Assembly: GCA_000711775.1 (NCBI GenBank)
Contig: ARYC01000714.1
Location: forward strand, 62,001-126,000
Direction: 5' to 3'
DNA: 64,000 nt
From: Oxytricha trifallax
Lineage: Eukaryota > Ciliophora > Spirotrichea > Sporadotrichida > Oxytrichidae
Each line of letters begins with the position of its first letter. Within the stretch, counting starts at the first letter, position 1. Positions 32,010 to 44,421 of the stretch are shown piece after piece. A program made the translations under genes and the position numbers. The notes under the pieces were generated by a model, which was not told the DNA's origin, searched no databases, and worked only from the letters and a program-made list of their open reading frames with translations.

Positions 32010-34799
32010 TCAATAATACTGATCATTATTCTGATTGTAGTCCACTTATGGTGGTTGCTGCTGTTGATATTAATCATTATTGTAGTTTTGGTTGTTGTAA
32101 TATTCCTAGTCATACCCATTATTGTTATCATCATACTACTGATTTTGTTGATAATTCTGTTGTTGTTAATAGTATTCTTACTGCTCTTGCTGTGGTGGTT
32201 ACTAGGACAGTGCTGATTGCTTTCTGACCTTCTCCTCTTTCATCATTTCCGCGTACTCCCGCTCATATCTATTTGCGTAAACTGTGTTATCTTCCTCTTC
32301 TTCCTGTATCTTTGGCTGCTAAACGAGATGGCTTTGTGTGGTTGCGTGATCGTCTAATTGCAAATCTTAAAATTAATAACCCACATCTCCGTATCCATCT
32401 TACAATTAACTTAGTAAAAACAATGAAATAAAAAATACACATAGTTATAGTACTCATTCTTATACTCTTCTTGATAATCTGCTCTATTCATGTTTGAGTT
32501 CTAATCGTTCTGGGAATAATGCGAAGAATTATCTACATTCCTGTCTACTAAGGTGGTGAGAGGTTGGAAAGTATTAGACATCTTGGAGAAGAATACCTAA
32601 GCCACTTGCGAAAATCTAATGACAATTGGAGTCAGTGCTTTGTATTAAAATATTCAAAATTAAATATACTTTATTTAAAACACAGTATTGGTTCTTGATG
32701 AAGTCATTGATATCATTGTAGCAACTGTTATTAAGCATATTGAATGCCTTTAATGATTCGTCAAACTTCTTCTCATTCTAAACAGATTTTATTATAAAAT
32801 TATATAGATTACCCTTGCAATTGCTTCCGCATCCTTGGCGGCAACTGATGGATCCCCACTCTTGCTCTTTACATATGAATCTTGCTTTAATTTCTCCATT
32901 TTTTCGTGGTAATGTTTGAAGGTCTCCAGAGCTTTGTCTCTGTTTTTCAATTTAATGTGGAAAATTTCAAATTTAGTAGTAATTGTCTTGAATAACAAGC
33001 AAGTTTTATAAATAAAATACAATAATAGTACAATCTTGGTTTTTATTTGTATAATCAATAGTATTTATATAAAGTTTGCTGCTGGTTATTCAAAAAGTCT
33101 TTGTATAGTTTATCGGCTTCTTCATGTGTTTGATTGATTTAGACGGCATTTAACTTATTTGGGTTTTCATTTCCTGAGAACAATTTCAGTGCCTGTGGCC
33201 CATAAACGCCATTAAATTTACTCAACCCTAATTTCTTACATAAATATCAGATATTTAAGAAAGTAAAATACTATAAAGCAATATACATGTGTATGCTCTC
33301 ATGCGCATAGTAATCATTATTAATGAGGAAGCGATACTTACTTATTGATGCTTTGGAATATTTTACGAATACTTCATTGAGACTATGCACGGATTTATAA
33401 ATATAGTCGATCTGTTCCAATAACTCGCAAAACTCCAAATCATTAAATTATTCATTATTAACTTTAACTTTACTTCAAATTAATCATGTTAAAAACATAT
33501 TTGTTCACCCCGAGGTACCTCCCCACCCCTCCCCCCAGTCCGCTAAAACCGAGGTACCTCCCCCCACCCCTCCCCCCACCTCACAAATGAAGTCCCTCTA
33601 ATATTCTCAACTTTAAATGAAAAATCATACTACCAAGGTCTCAATAGACTGACTTTATGACATCTTACTCTGATTCAAAATTTACTCATAAAATGACATA
33701 ATTTTTTCAAAAATTAGAAACATCATATTTGTTTCTTTTTTGATGTAATTTTAATTTTTGGCAAGTCTTAGTACGTCCATCGTCTTTTCAAGAGATATAG
33801 TCCCATTGGAAATACATATTTAATTGGGTTTACTATATCTAGACTTTTAGCAGATTAGATTTTTAATAAGGTCTTGCATAAAAATTACAGAGATTTTTAT
33901 CAACCTAAATCGTAGATATTCGATTTAAATATAAAGATTTATTAGAATAAAAATTATTACAACTAATTTATGAATAAATTTGACAATGATAAAGTTTGTT
34001 AATTTTATTTTAAATTCTAACTGTTAAATCTTAAAATAATCATTTTCAAATTTATTCATAAATTAGTTGTAATAATTTTTATTCTAATAAATCTTTATAT
34101 TTAAATCGAATATCTACGATTTAGGTTGATAAAAATCTCTGTAATTTTTATGCAAGACCTTATTAAAAATCTAATCTGCTAAAAGTCTAGATATAGTAAA
34201 CCCAATTAAATTTGTATTTCTTATGGGACTATATCTCTTGAAAAGACGAAGGACGTACTAAGACTTGCCAAAAATTAAAATTACATCAAAATAGAAACAA
34301 ATATGATGTTTCAAATTTTTCAAAAATTTATGTCATTTTATGAGTAAATTTTGAATCAGAGTAAGATGTCATGAAGTCAATCTATTCAGACTTTGGTAGT
34401 ATGATTTTTCATTTAAAGTTGAGAATATTAGAGGGACTTCAATTTTGAGGTGGGGGGAGGGGTGGGGTGGGGGGGAGGTACCTCGGTTTTAGGGACTGGG
34501 GGGAGGGGTGGGGGGAGGTACCTCGGGGTGAACACATATTCATTAAACATAATTGCCTCAAACAATTTTTATGATAAATCATTGATATCGAATTTAACTT
34601 TTGGAAAAGTTTAAGGAACTCTGTTATTTCCAAATTTGAGAAGTTTGCCTTCTTTTATGTCAAGAGAAGTTGAAATTTTATCTTTCATGACGCTTGATAA
34701 ACTTTAAGTTGATGGGGCTAACATGTTTTTATTCAAAATCTTTTTATGCTGTTTGTTTTGCTTTCTTATTGATTTGTATAATAATTCAATTTAAATCAT
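32010..34799 (-). CDS. BAR-domain-like membrane-curvature protein
   Basis: Starts MIQIELLYKSIRKQNKQHKK at 34799, then LDIKEGKLLKFGNNRVPQ. The helical BAR-like core follows: FNDLEFCELLEQIDYIYKS, NRDKALETFKHYHEKMEKLK, DPSVAAKDAEAIARNEKKFD, LNNSCYNDINDFIKNQ and VAQVFFSKM. This is the pattern of sorting-nexin/amphiphysin type BAR helices. The tail is Gln/Tyr/Asn-rich and low complexity, ending DYNQNNDQYY-TGA at 32010-32012. The MDSs encoding MFNE and QFNDLE are separated by a 1,088-bp IES (33449-34536) that carries a palindromic element. Further interruptions near 32370-32450, 32640-32690, 32790-32810, 32960-33060 and 33230-33290 are unresolved introns or IESs. The exact subfamily is not determined. 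Confidence 0.75.
33449..34536. other. IES, 1,088 bp, pointer TATTCATTA, hosting a palindromic element
   Basis: TATTCATTA at 33449-33457 and 34537-34545. Removal on the minus strand gives KLFEAIMFNEQFNDLEFCEL, with no frameshift. A second, shorter repeat closer to the element gives a stop and was rejected. Confidence 0.88.
33503..34533. mobile_element. Long palindromic (foldback) element with C/G-rich ends
   Basis: Begins GTTCACCCCGAGGTACC and ends with its reverse complement GGTACCTCGGGGTGAAC. The two arms of about 480-500 bp are near-identical inverted copies around a loop of about 65 bp near 33985-34050. Each end has a C-rich tract and a repeated GAGGTACCTCCCC motif. No transposase frame is present, so it is a MITE-like or foldback transposon, non-autonomous. 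It lies wholly inside an IES. Confidence 0.85.
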
Positions 34800-34946
34800 C
34801 GTAAATTAAATAATAATTATTCATAGGGTAAAAGAAATTACAATATTTATAATTGAGATTTATGTATTCTTATCAAAATAAAGTTGAAATGAAAAAGCTC
34901 TTTATAAATATATCTTACAATTAAATTTTGGAAAATTATAGGGTAG

Positions 34947-35559
34947 TCATATGAAAAAATTGTCAGCTTCTTTATTATTTCCAAATATGCTGCTATCAGC
35001 CTCCTTGGTTCTCTCATTTTCAGGAGCATCAGAGTATATATTGAAGTACATGTTTAGCTTTTCATCCAATTCCAAAATACTTGCTAAATTCTCAAATCTG
35101 TAGCAGTAATTAGGGGCACTCCAAACTGTGCAAAATTTACCATCGAATAGCTCTTAGTATCCCTCCATACATAGTTAATGAGCTCTGTATATCTAGTTTA
35201 CATTATTTTCGTGTAGAAATCTGTTGACCACATCAGACCCGAACATATACCCAGCTCCTCTTGCACTTAAAGTAAACCCACTGTTATCTGTGTCTGGATC
35301 ACTCCACATGAGATCAGCGAATGGGCCTTCATGAGGTATTTCCTGAAACCTCTTGATATCCTTAATATCTCCAATGTGTTGAATTGTTGGGGAAAGACCA
35401 GCATGCACACAAAAGATTTTATCATCAATGATTGCTGCGATTGGCAGATAGTCAAATAAATCTGTGAACAGCTACCATGCAGTGGGACTGCCATATTTGC
35501 GCTAGCATTCTGTATAGAAACCATAAACCTAGGTAATTTGCCTTGTTTCATGATTTCCT
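34947..35559 (-). CDS. PP2A-family Ser/Thr phosphatase catalytic subunit, 3' segment (inverted MDS)
   Basis: Continues the enzyme begun on the plus strand at 35650. It opens with the pointer (ATGATTTCCT at 35550-35559, that is AGGAAATCAT on this strand), then GNHETRQITQVYGFYTECQR, DLFDYLPIAAIIDDKIFCVH, AGLSPTIQ, QEIPHEGPFADLMWSDPD, GAGYMFGSDVV, IYRAHQLCMEGY and VWSAPNYCYRFENLASILEL. These are the metal-binding GNHE, the HAGLSP and RAHQ histidine regions and the PNYCYR motif of PP2A/PP4/PP6. The tail ends KEADNFFI-TGA at 34947-34949 instead of the usual TPDYFL, so the methylated C-terminal Leu is absent. No interruption is needed within this segment. Confidence 0.92.
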
Positions 35560-35649
35560 AAACTAATTGCAAAATATTTCCATGTAAAAAATCAAGGAAT
35601 TTATTGCGCAAATACATTTTACAATTTAAATTATTAATATAATCTAAAA

Positions 35650-36118
35650 ATGTCTTTAAATTTCACCTAGAAAAAGAGCAAATATGCATTTGACATAGAT
35701 AAATATCTGGAACTAGCTTAAAAAGGGGAATTGCTAGAAGAAGTTGCAATCAAGATTATTTGTGCAAAAGTGAAGGAAGTGCTTGCGCAAGAGAATAATG
35801 TGAAAAGCGTTTAATCTCCAGTCACTGTGGTTGGTGATGTGCATGGCTAATTTTACGATTTGATTGAGTTGTTCAGAGTTGGAGGAGAAATCCCTAATAC
35901 TAATTACCTTTTCTTGGGTGACTATGTTGATAGAGGTAAGCCAGATCGGTTATTCAAAGTCTATAAAACCCCTATATCAGAGTTAAAATTTCATCATTAA
36001 AAATAAGTATGCTAATAACCATGAAAATATAGGTGCATTTAGTGTTGAAACAATCACATACTTGATGTTGCTTAAATTGAGATTCCCACTCAGAATTACA
36101 CTTTTAAGAGGAAATCAT
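35650..36118 (+). CDS. PP2A-family Ser/Thr phosphatase catalytic subunit, 5' segment
   Basis: Starts [20 protein letters not shown], then [18 protein letters not shown] (GDxHG metal site), [11 protein letters not shown] (GDxxDRG), [20 protein letters not shown] and TLLRGNH. One GT-AG intron (35936-36032, GTAAG to TATAG) splits the DRG-AF codon. The segment ends exactly at the pointer AGGAAATCAT (36109-36118), whose inverted copy at 35550-35559 starts the rest of the gene on the other strand. Past the pointer the frame becomes non-homologous. The enzyme dephosphorylates Ser/Thr in cytoplasm and nucleus; the motifs fit PP2A, PP4 or PP6 and do not decide between them. Confidence 0.92.
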
Positions 36119-36266
36119 TAAACAGTAGTGAATAATATAATATATAGAATGATAAAGATGCTTAGTTTTTAGATAAAATAGGAATATTATAATTCATTTG
36201 ATTTCACAAATGTAATTTGAAGGTTTTTTTATCCTGCTAATAATTTAAAAATTTATGTATAAATTA

Positions 36267-39200
36267 TCATCTACCCAATAATCTTTTTCTCTCGTAGTAA
36301 TTATCGTTCTTGAACTCTCTCAAACTTTTCATTCCATAATCTGAGAAATTATTGGTATTCAAAGATATATAGTGGCAAGTCTTATTCACTCTCAATCCTT
36401 CTAGTATTGGGTGGATGTCGTCATCAGTAAGACTATTCCCTTGCAAATTTATCATCTTAAGCACTTTGTTTTGCTTGAGAACTTTAAATTTAAATATATC
36501 TATAGAGGAGGTAGTAATTTTTTATCTAATTAATTTATTGTTAATACTTCACTCAAATTTAAGCCAAATTATATTAATAATATGAAATTTTATATATGGT
36601 AGGGACACTTAATGAATTTATAAAATAATTAAAATGAATGGAAAATATATTAATGTATTAAATCAATTGCAGCTCATATAATAAAAATCTAACAATTTGT
36701 GAGGCAAATTTAATTTCCTTTTCATATTAAAACTTAAAATATTGATATTATATCATTTTACTATTTAAAAATAAAGGAATATTTTTATAATATTTACTAT
36801 TGTAAAGTCTTATAAAATTATGCTCAAAATAGTAATATTTTTATCTTTTAAGTTCTAACAAACTAAGCCAAAATCGCTCTATATGAAGTTATTAGCCAAC
36901 CACAACACCTCGAGTGTCTAATTCGCAATCAAGCCCTATTCAATCTCAAAGTCATAATGGCAAGCAAGTCCACAACTCTCCAAATTCAAAATTATAAGTG
37001 AAGTGTTATATCTCAAGGTTTATAGTATTGTCCTACAAGCCACATCACCAATAGGATTTTCCTTCAAGATAAGTCTTGTTAATGTGCGGTAGTGATAAAT
37101 ACCATCAGCAAAAGCAAATCTATTTATAAAAATCAATATATAAATTATAAATCCAGCATATCCTGAGAGTTTATTATAGTGAAGTTCTAATTCCTTCAGA
37201 CTTTGATTTTGTCTCAATCAATATTTAAAAGAAATGAAGATTTAAATTTAAAATAAATTATAAATATATTGATACAGTGAATGCTGCAGCAAGATTAATT
37301 GCGCCTTCATCATCGATTTAATTATGCCCGAGCAAGCAGGTCTAAATTGATAAGGAATGTTTTAGACCTTCTGCTAAATAGGAAGCTCCTTCAGATCCAA
37401 TCATTTTTTTAATAAATTTATTTAAATAAAATATTTTGATAATTAAATCATACAGTTGATTCAAGATTACGATACATGATTGAGATAGAAAAATATACTA
37501 TTTGGGAGTGATTTTAAGCCAGATCAAAAATGCCTGAATCCTATTCATCTAAATGCATTTGCAAGAAGCTCTATAACTTAACAAAATCCAATATAATTAT
37601 TTAAATAATGACATGTAAATTAATATTTTTAAAAACTTCACTTTGAGGCATAGAAATGTAGTATTTTAGAATATCTAATCATATTTCGCTATACTTTCTG
37701 GTGAAGTGATTTCAACCTTCTAATAATCATTCTTAGTATAAATTCATAATATACAAAATATAATTATGAAAAAACAATTTTATAGGTAAGTTATGAAATA
37801 TGTCCTTAAGTTTTTCTTAAAGCTATTTCCCATTTTTAGATAAAGCTCTTAAAGTTAACTAGGATTCTTAATATATATAATAGTAAAATTTAAATTCAAC
37901 CATATGCAATGTGCTGAAAATATGAAGATTTAAACTTAATGAGGGAAGATTCTTGAAAATTAGCAGTGAGCGTGAACTGTTATCCTTTTCCATTTTTATG
38001 ATCAAAATCCTTAATTTAGATTGTAAATATTTCATAAGATTTGGATAGTCTTCAAATTCAATTAAAATTCTATTGTTTAAAAAAGACAATAGTGTTTTTT
38101 TATCAATTTTATCATACAGTTGATCAATCCAACATGAGTTAAGTTTTTGGCTTTTTAGACAATCTTACCTAAATATTTACACCCCTAATCTTAGATATTT
38201 TTGTTAGTATCTAGCTTAAGCTGCTGTAAGAATTTATAGTCTAGGCTTTCATAAAGTTCATAGAGCTTTCTACAGCTTTCTTCATTTAATGAATTGTGTG
38301 TCAAAATCAAGTTTTTTAGGTTACCTTACTTATATATCTCACCTAAAAAGTAGAATATTTTAGGATCTATAAGCTCAATGTGATTTTAAGAGACATCAAG
38401 TGTGTGAATTTATGAGTTGCTTACAGCTATTCCCTCTAAAGTTTGCAAAAATCCCTAGTCTTTGAGATTATTTAAATTAAGATGCAGTTCCTTCAAGTTC
38501 CAGGAATGATGTCTTATTATTTGACTCAGGTGAACACTGTGGTCGTAAGTTAAACTAGATCCTTGAAAGTTTAAGTAGTTTAATATTGGTTTGTCTTGAA
38601 GCGAGATTTAAAGCTATTAAATATCTTATACGGTCACTGTTGAGTATCTGATATGTAACTTTCTTAAAAATCTCAAATTTTGCAAACCTTAGTTTAAGAT
38701 ATCTGAAGTGTTCTCAAATTTATCTAATTTTAATGTGCTTAAGTTACTTTGACAAGATAATGATTGCCCTAAATTCACAAAAAATTAAGAGAAATCCTAA
38801 CTTTAATCTACACCTTTCTAACTAATTCTGATACAGTTAAGTTAGAGTTCCGCATAGTCATTCTCACAATCCTTTAACTGTTGATTGAAATACTCAAAAT
38901 TTTTGACAGAAAATGAACAATTCAAGAGTCTCAGAGTTTTAATCGATTTTATTGAAAATAATTTCTCTATAAAAACTAGACTACTAGGAGTCTAAAAGAA
39001 ATTTCCATCCAGAGTTATAGTTTTGAGATTTTAGTTAGGTTGGAAATCCTTAAACTTTTGAATTATCTTTTGATAGTTGAATTTTTAAGTGTTTAGGAAT
39101 TTAATCTTCACTATTTGGGAGAAATAAATAAAAACTATATTGTAAAGTTTGTATAAAAATTCAAATGAATGGTTAATATCACATATTAAATTGGCCCATA

Positions 39201-39412
39201 AAGGGGTTTGCTTCTCTTATTTTTCTTCCTCTTAAGGCTTGCTTGGGCCCATATTTCTCCTCTTAGTTTCAGCTCCTGCATCTATGTTCATTTCATCTGG
39301 CTTTTAAACATCTTTATAAAGTCTCTTGTTCAATTCATGAATAGTCTATGACTTTCTCTCTCTGTGAACCTTCGCATGCTCTTTCAATATTACTATGTTT
39401 ACCTAAAAAATT
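36267..39412 (-). CDS. Leucine-rich-repeat protein (ribonuclease-inhibitor/NLRC3 type)
   Basis: A long minus-strand series of LRRs: NLKTITLDGNFFQTPSSLVF, LRKLHIRYSTVTVQDIQQL, NLKELHLNLNNLKDQGFLQT, IHTLDVSQNHIELIDPKIF, NLKNLILTHNSLNEESCRKL, IQTCLLGHNQIDDEGAINLA, SLKELELHYNKLSGYAG, LTRLILKENPIGDVACRTI, LEVLWLANNFIQSDFGLV and MINLQGNSLTDDDIHPI. The last block ends YERKRLLGR-TGA at 36267-36269. The N-terminal part is basic/helical (KEHAKVHRERKSQTIHELNK). The first visible exon starts right after an acceptor-like TTTTTTAG at about 39412, and no upstream exon with an ATG was found, so the 5' end is missing or lies elsewhere. The coding blocks are separated by AT-rich IESs or introns, for example 36490-36840 and 37600-37640. 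LRR arcs serve as protein-binding scaffolds. Confidence 0.82.
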
Positions 39413-40480
39413 TGAATTTTAGCTTGTATTTTATACAAAAAATATTTTTAATTTTAGTTTTATTTGAAAATATTTATACTTTTAATTTATTTTGATTTTT
39501 TAATTGTAATTGTTTATAAATTAAACTTGAATTATTGATGTAATATAAATTTAAGAAATATAAATCTATTCTAAATGTAATTCAATAATGACTGAAAATA
39601 TTAGATTTTTTAAAATAGATAATATTATAATAAAATTTAAAAGATGTAAAAAAGTAAACATAAAATGGTGAAATCTATGATGCCCTTCAATAATTTATTT
39701 TATTATGCTATTAATTGAAAATATAATTACAAAATTAAATAATTTTTATTAAAAAAATGCTTCATAGTGTATTTAAACTTTTTAACTTCTATTGAAAATT
39801 TGATATACTTTCATGTAAACATAGTTTATGATAATTTAATGATTGCTAATATTCTTTGCTCTCATTTGATTTTCACAATATTGATAAAATAGAAAAGAAT
39901 TGGAAATTTTAAAAATAAAAAGTATTATAACTGCACATAATTACTAAATTGATTATTAAATTATGTCTAAGACATTAATAGGTTAAATAAATGACACAAT
40001 TTTAGGGAATATTCTGATTAGCTTTTAGCTAATGAATAGTTTTAGCTTAATTATTATTTTTATATTATTTATTTACAGATTCATTTCTTGTTTGACAAAG
40101 AATCTACATATTAGTTTATTTTCAAATATTTTTAGGATAATTAAAAATAACTTATTATATTTTGTGTGAGATTAGTTGCTTATTTATCGCAGTTTGTATG
40201 ATTAAAAATCACATTTATTGGAAGATTCTTGATTTTTTCAAGCGGAAATAATTAAACATATCAAATTTAAGTGTGATAGTTGATAATTTTAGGAATTCAT
40301 ACTTACCTATAACTCAAAATACCAGAGTGGATTTGTTCCTCATGCACCTGTTTGTCTAATCTTGAAATTCATATATAAACCCATTTTTAATTAATTTTAG
40401 TTTATTATAATTTGATAATGTTAAATATGATTTTGAATAATTTTTAAAAATCAATGATTTATGATCGATAATAATCTTCA
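39413..40480. other. AT-rich germline stretch
   Basis: Mostly noncoding. Near 40320-40380 a Cys-rich frame (IPEWICSSCTCLSNLE) might be a small MDS of the surface-protein gene. Otherwise nothing supportable. Confidence 0.4.
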
Positions 40481-43400
40481 GATAAAACTTTTCTATCGAT
40501 AGGAGGTTCGACTACAGGCACACCAGCTTTTGTTGTTAATAATCCACTTACAGCTATTCCTAATGCAAACTATGGATTTTATTCATTTTGGCTTAAAGGT
40601 AAGATTTTTAAACAGTGGATAAACTATTAATATAGTTGCATTGGTAGACCTGAATGATAACTCTAATATTGTTAGAATAATCTATAAATGTCTTAATTGA
40701 ACTTCTCTTATTAAAATTAAATTGGTATTCTCTGTTATAATGATTTCTATCGGATATTTTTTATATTATCCATACTTTATTTTACAGCATTTATATTTTT
40801 ATATAAAAACTTAAATTTAATCTAATTGTTTCACAAGAAAAAGCACTTATTCTGCCCCACTAACTCCAAATTTAGTATAATATTGAGCTTAATATCAATC
40901 ACTTTTGAATTACATTTAAATTTAATATAGAAATGAAATTTTTAAAGCTATCAATTTTTATAAATTTTTCTTTAAGAAGTTCTTCATTCAATTAGATTTA
41001 AAATAATTATAGTTAGAAATTTAATAATTTGAGAATAGGCACATAAATACAAACCAAATAAACTAAGTATATTTTTTTTAAATATATAAAATCTATAAAA
41101 TTTCTTCTTAATTTTTGCGAATTCTATTATAGATTTATAAGGTTTTAAATAAGATTATAATTGATTCTTGAATTTTTATAAGAATAGTGCATTATAAAAA
41201 AGGTAATTATTTTATAAACGGTATAAATTCTAGCGAGAATTAATAATAAAGGCAAGAGATTTTAATTTCTTGAAAAAATTTTATTTCACTCTATTGATAT
41301 TAGCTATATAATGTAATATTTTATTCTTGATATACGCAGTCTAATTTTATTTTTGCTCTTTTCATATTTAAACGATATAAAGCATAAAAAAGTGGCATAT
41401 TAAAAGTGAAATAAGATGCCATATTTGACGTTTACTATGCTAAACAATATTTATATATTTTATGGATAAATCCCTATCTTTTAAAAGTAGGTGATGCATA
41501 CTGAAAATTATTATAATTTAGTGAAAAAAACCATCAACATTTACAACTTATTCCAAAACATTTTTTATTGAATAATTTTTTTTTAAAAAAAATATTACTA
41601 AAACACTTTTTTCTCATTACCTTTAGCTGGATTTATTGATAAAAAATAAAATTTTACTATAATATCTTCAAAACTCCTTATAACTAACTATTCTATAATT
41701 TTTCTAAAAATATCTCACTAATTTCATTCATATTATTGAGAGATTTTTTAATAATCTGTTTTTGAAATAGATTTTAATGGCATTAAAGCAAACAAATTAT
41801 AAATAATATTGTATGGACACATTTTATTTCGGAACATATTGTAATTTAAATTAAACAACTATTTTTATATATTTATTTACAAATTCATAGTGAATTAAAA
41901 TTCAAATCTCAAATATTTTAATTTAGATCCAGTAATTTTTAATGGGATTAGATTTTGGATATTCTTTAATCTTCAATCAAATCGAGATTTTTAGATTTTT
42001 AGCTATTTCTCAAAACAGTAAATATCAAAACAATAGCAACCACCATCTCATTTATAATTGTTCATCTATTGAATCTAATGTTTCTATTGTTTAAGAACAT
42101 TTACAAATATAACTGAAAATTATTGATAGTCAATAATTTCATTTTAACTTATATTCCAAAACTTAATGTCTTCACATAATGATAAATTTTACAATTTTAT
42201 TTATATTGGCAATAATATAGTTTTTGTAAGTAGACTTGTAGTATTTAACTTTAATATTTAGTTCACACCTGCAAATCCTGCTCTTAGTATACCATAAATC
42301 AGAATTTGGCTACTCACTGCAACAGACCCTATACTATCAATATTTATTATTAAATTTTATGATCAACTCGCTCAATGAATTTATTAAAAATATCTAAATA
42401 AAAAACACTGATTACAATATATAAGAATTTTGTCTTGAGAGTCGACTCAAATATTATATATATATATATATTAAATAACAATAATAAGATTTGAAACATT
42501 TCAGAGATTATTTAAATATATGCAATAATCTTATCAGTTTACCTGCATCTGATGGGAAATGGAACTTTGTTTATGTTGGATATTCAAAATCGAATACTTT
42601 TTGTTATATTTCTAAAATTTAATACCAACTGGTACATGAATTTAAATTCATTAAAATTACGATTAATTTTCAAAATTATAAAAATTCTTACAAAAATAGT
42701 TTAATTTATTAATAAATGTCAATGATCAGGAACAGTCAGCAACTGTTGCAGCTTGTCCACATTTCCCAAAAATAGAATTCTTTAGGTATCTTTCTTTTAT
42801 AATTATAAAATTTCATCATTATAAATATGAAATATCTTTTTATATATAAATTCCTTATATTTTTGTATCTATACACAACTTCCAACAATTTAAACCTTTA
42901 ATATATGATATATTTCTTATCACCTAATTTTCAACGTGCAATCAAATTTATTAAATAAATCTAGTTTATAACATTGTTGATACTGAAATAAGTTTATTGA
43001 TTTTTTATGCTATAATTTTGTTTTAAATAAAGATGCAAAAATGCTTGAAATGTAATTTTGGAATTTAACAGCTACAGATGTCGTAAATTTAAGTCAGTTT
43101 TATAATTGAAAAATCAAGAAATTAACAATTACGAAATCCTTATCTAAAATATATACTTTAAAAAAGGTAAGGATTAAATCTTGAGAAAGTAAACTTTTAT
43201 TTAATATCTCTAACGTCACCCTTAAAAAGCCTTAAATAAATCAAAGATAAGCATATTTTATACCTAAATTATAGCACTAAAATTAAAAAAGAGCTCTTGA
43301 ATTGCAGTTAATGATATAAAAACGCGATGCTTTGCAATATCACTTAAGAATGACTCTAGCAGTGCGATACATAAGAAAGGACTGAATTGATTTAGTTCAG

Positions 43401-44285
43401 CTTAATAGTATGTTCACTAGATCAGATAAAGTTTGAAGTAATAAAAGTTAAATCCATTATAATGCCAAATTTAACTCTCAATAGCCCCTGCATTAATTTA
43501 TGCACAGTATTTTATAATAATATATTCAGTTTTATGAAAGATATTCTGGCATTTCTTTCACTTTAAATATTATTTAAATGTGATTTATAGTAAAATAATG
43601 ATTTGAGGTATTATTCATTTATTATATTTTTCAAGATTTTTATGATATTTTAAGGATTTTTATTTTATCAATTAAATTATCTATTAATCTATTCTGGGAT
43701 TTAATTAAAATATATCATATATTTCTTTCAAGTACTCATAAAATAATCTTAGACCTGCATAACTGGTTGATTACTTATCAACATGGAATAGTAATGCTGA
43801 TTAATATAAATATACAAAAAAATAATTAATTTTTAATAGAAAGGTCAACCAAAATAATGTAATAAATATAAATTTTTTTATTGTATTCGATATATAAAGA
43901 AGTGAAATTCTTCCATAAAAATATTTGGAAGTAAACTTTATTTTCAAAGGAATGGTAATTTTTGAATATTTTATATAAAATTTTATTTTGAAGCTTCAAT
44001 ATTAAATTTAAGAAATATTTGGAAGATCGCTCTCAAAGTAAATGTCTTGATTTTAGAAAATATTAAATTGCTAATTTCAAAAAGTGGTTAAATATTTTAA
44101 AGTACTAACTAATTTAAATAAAATATTTTGATTATTTTAATGAATGGTATGGAAGAATTGATTACAAAGAATTCTTAGCAAGTGTAGATGGTAATAGATT
44201 CGCATGGAAAGATTAGGGCGCATAAAATCCATTTTTGATATTTCATGTTCAATGCTTCTTTTATTTTTCATATAGGTAAGGTGAA
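40480..44285 (+). CDS. Surface-protein gene, N-terminal LamG-like block (scattered small MDSs)
   Basis: Short coding islands in very AT-rich DNA: 40480-40611 (LSIGGSTTGTPAF, VVNNPLTAIPNANYGFYSFW, ending at a GTAAG donor), about 41935-41990 (DPVIFNGIRFWIFF), 42258-42340 (FTPANPALSIPQIRIWLLTA), 42540-42640 (SDGKWNFVYVGYSKSNTFCY), 42720-42780 (EQSATVAACPHFPK) and 44135-44275 (WYGRIDYKEFLASVDGNRFA). Together they look like a LamG/concanavalin-like fold: YGFYSFWLK opens the sheet, GKWNFVYVGYS is a core strand, and WYGRIDYKEF is the closing strand. Junctions were not solved, and the order could include scrambling. They precede the Cys-rich block of the same gene. Confidence 0.55.
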
Positions 44286-44421
44286 TATGAAAACTAGAAA
44301 TAAAGATCTTTAGTATTAAATATGAAATTATTATTGTTATTGTTATTATTATTGAGCATATATATATATATATTAGTTAGTTTTTCTAAGTACTTAAGGT
44401 GAAAATAGTTTTTCCAATTCA

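Noticed and set aside
33503..34533. CRISPR array or tandem repeat
   Set aside because: It is a single large inverted repeat with one loop; there are no regularly spaced direct repeats anywhere in the window.
34439..34633. Pro-rich minus-strand ORF over the G-tract
   Set aside because: Product of the G/C-tract tip of the foldback element plus part of the BAR exon in the wrong frame.
1..39412. Reading the window as macronuclear or ordinary genomic DNA with all interruptions as introns
   Set aside because: Many interruptions lack GT-AG ends and are bounded by direct repeats whose single-copy retention restores frame; two genes are out of order or inverted; a TBE transposon is present.
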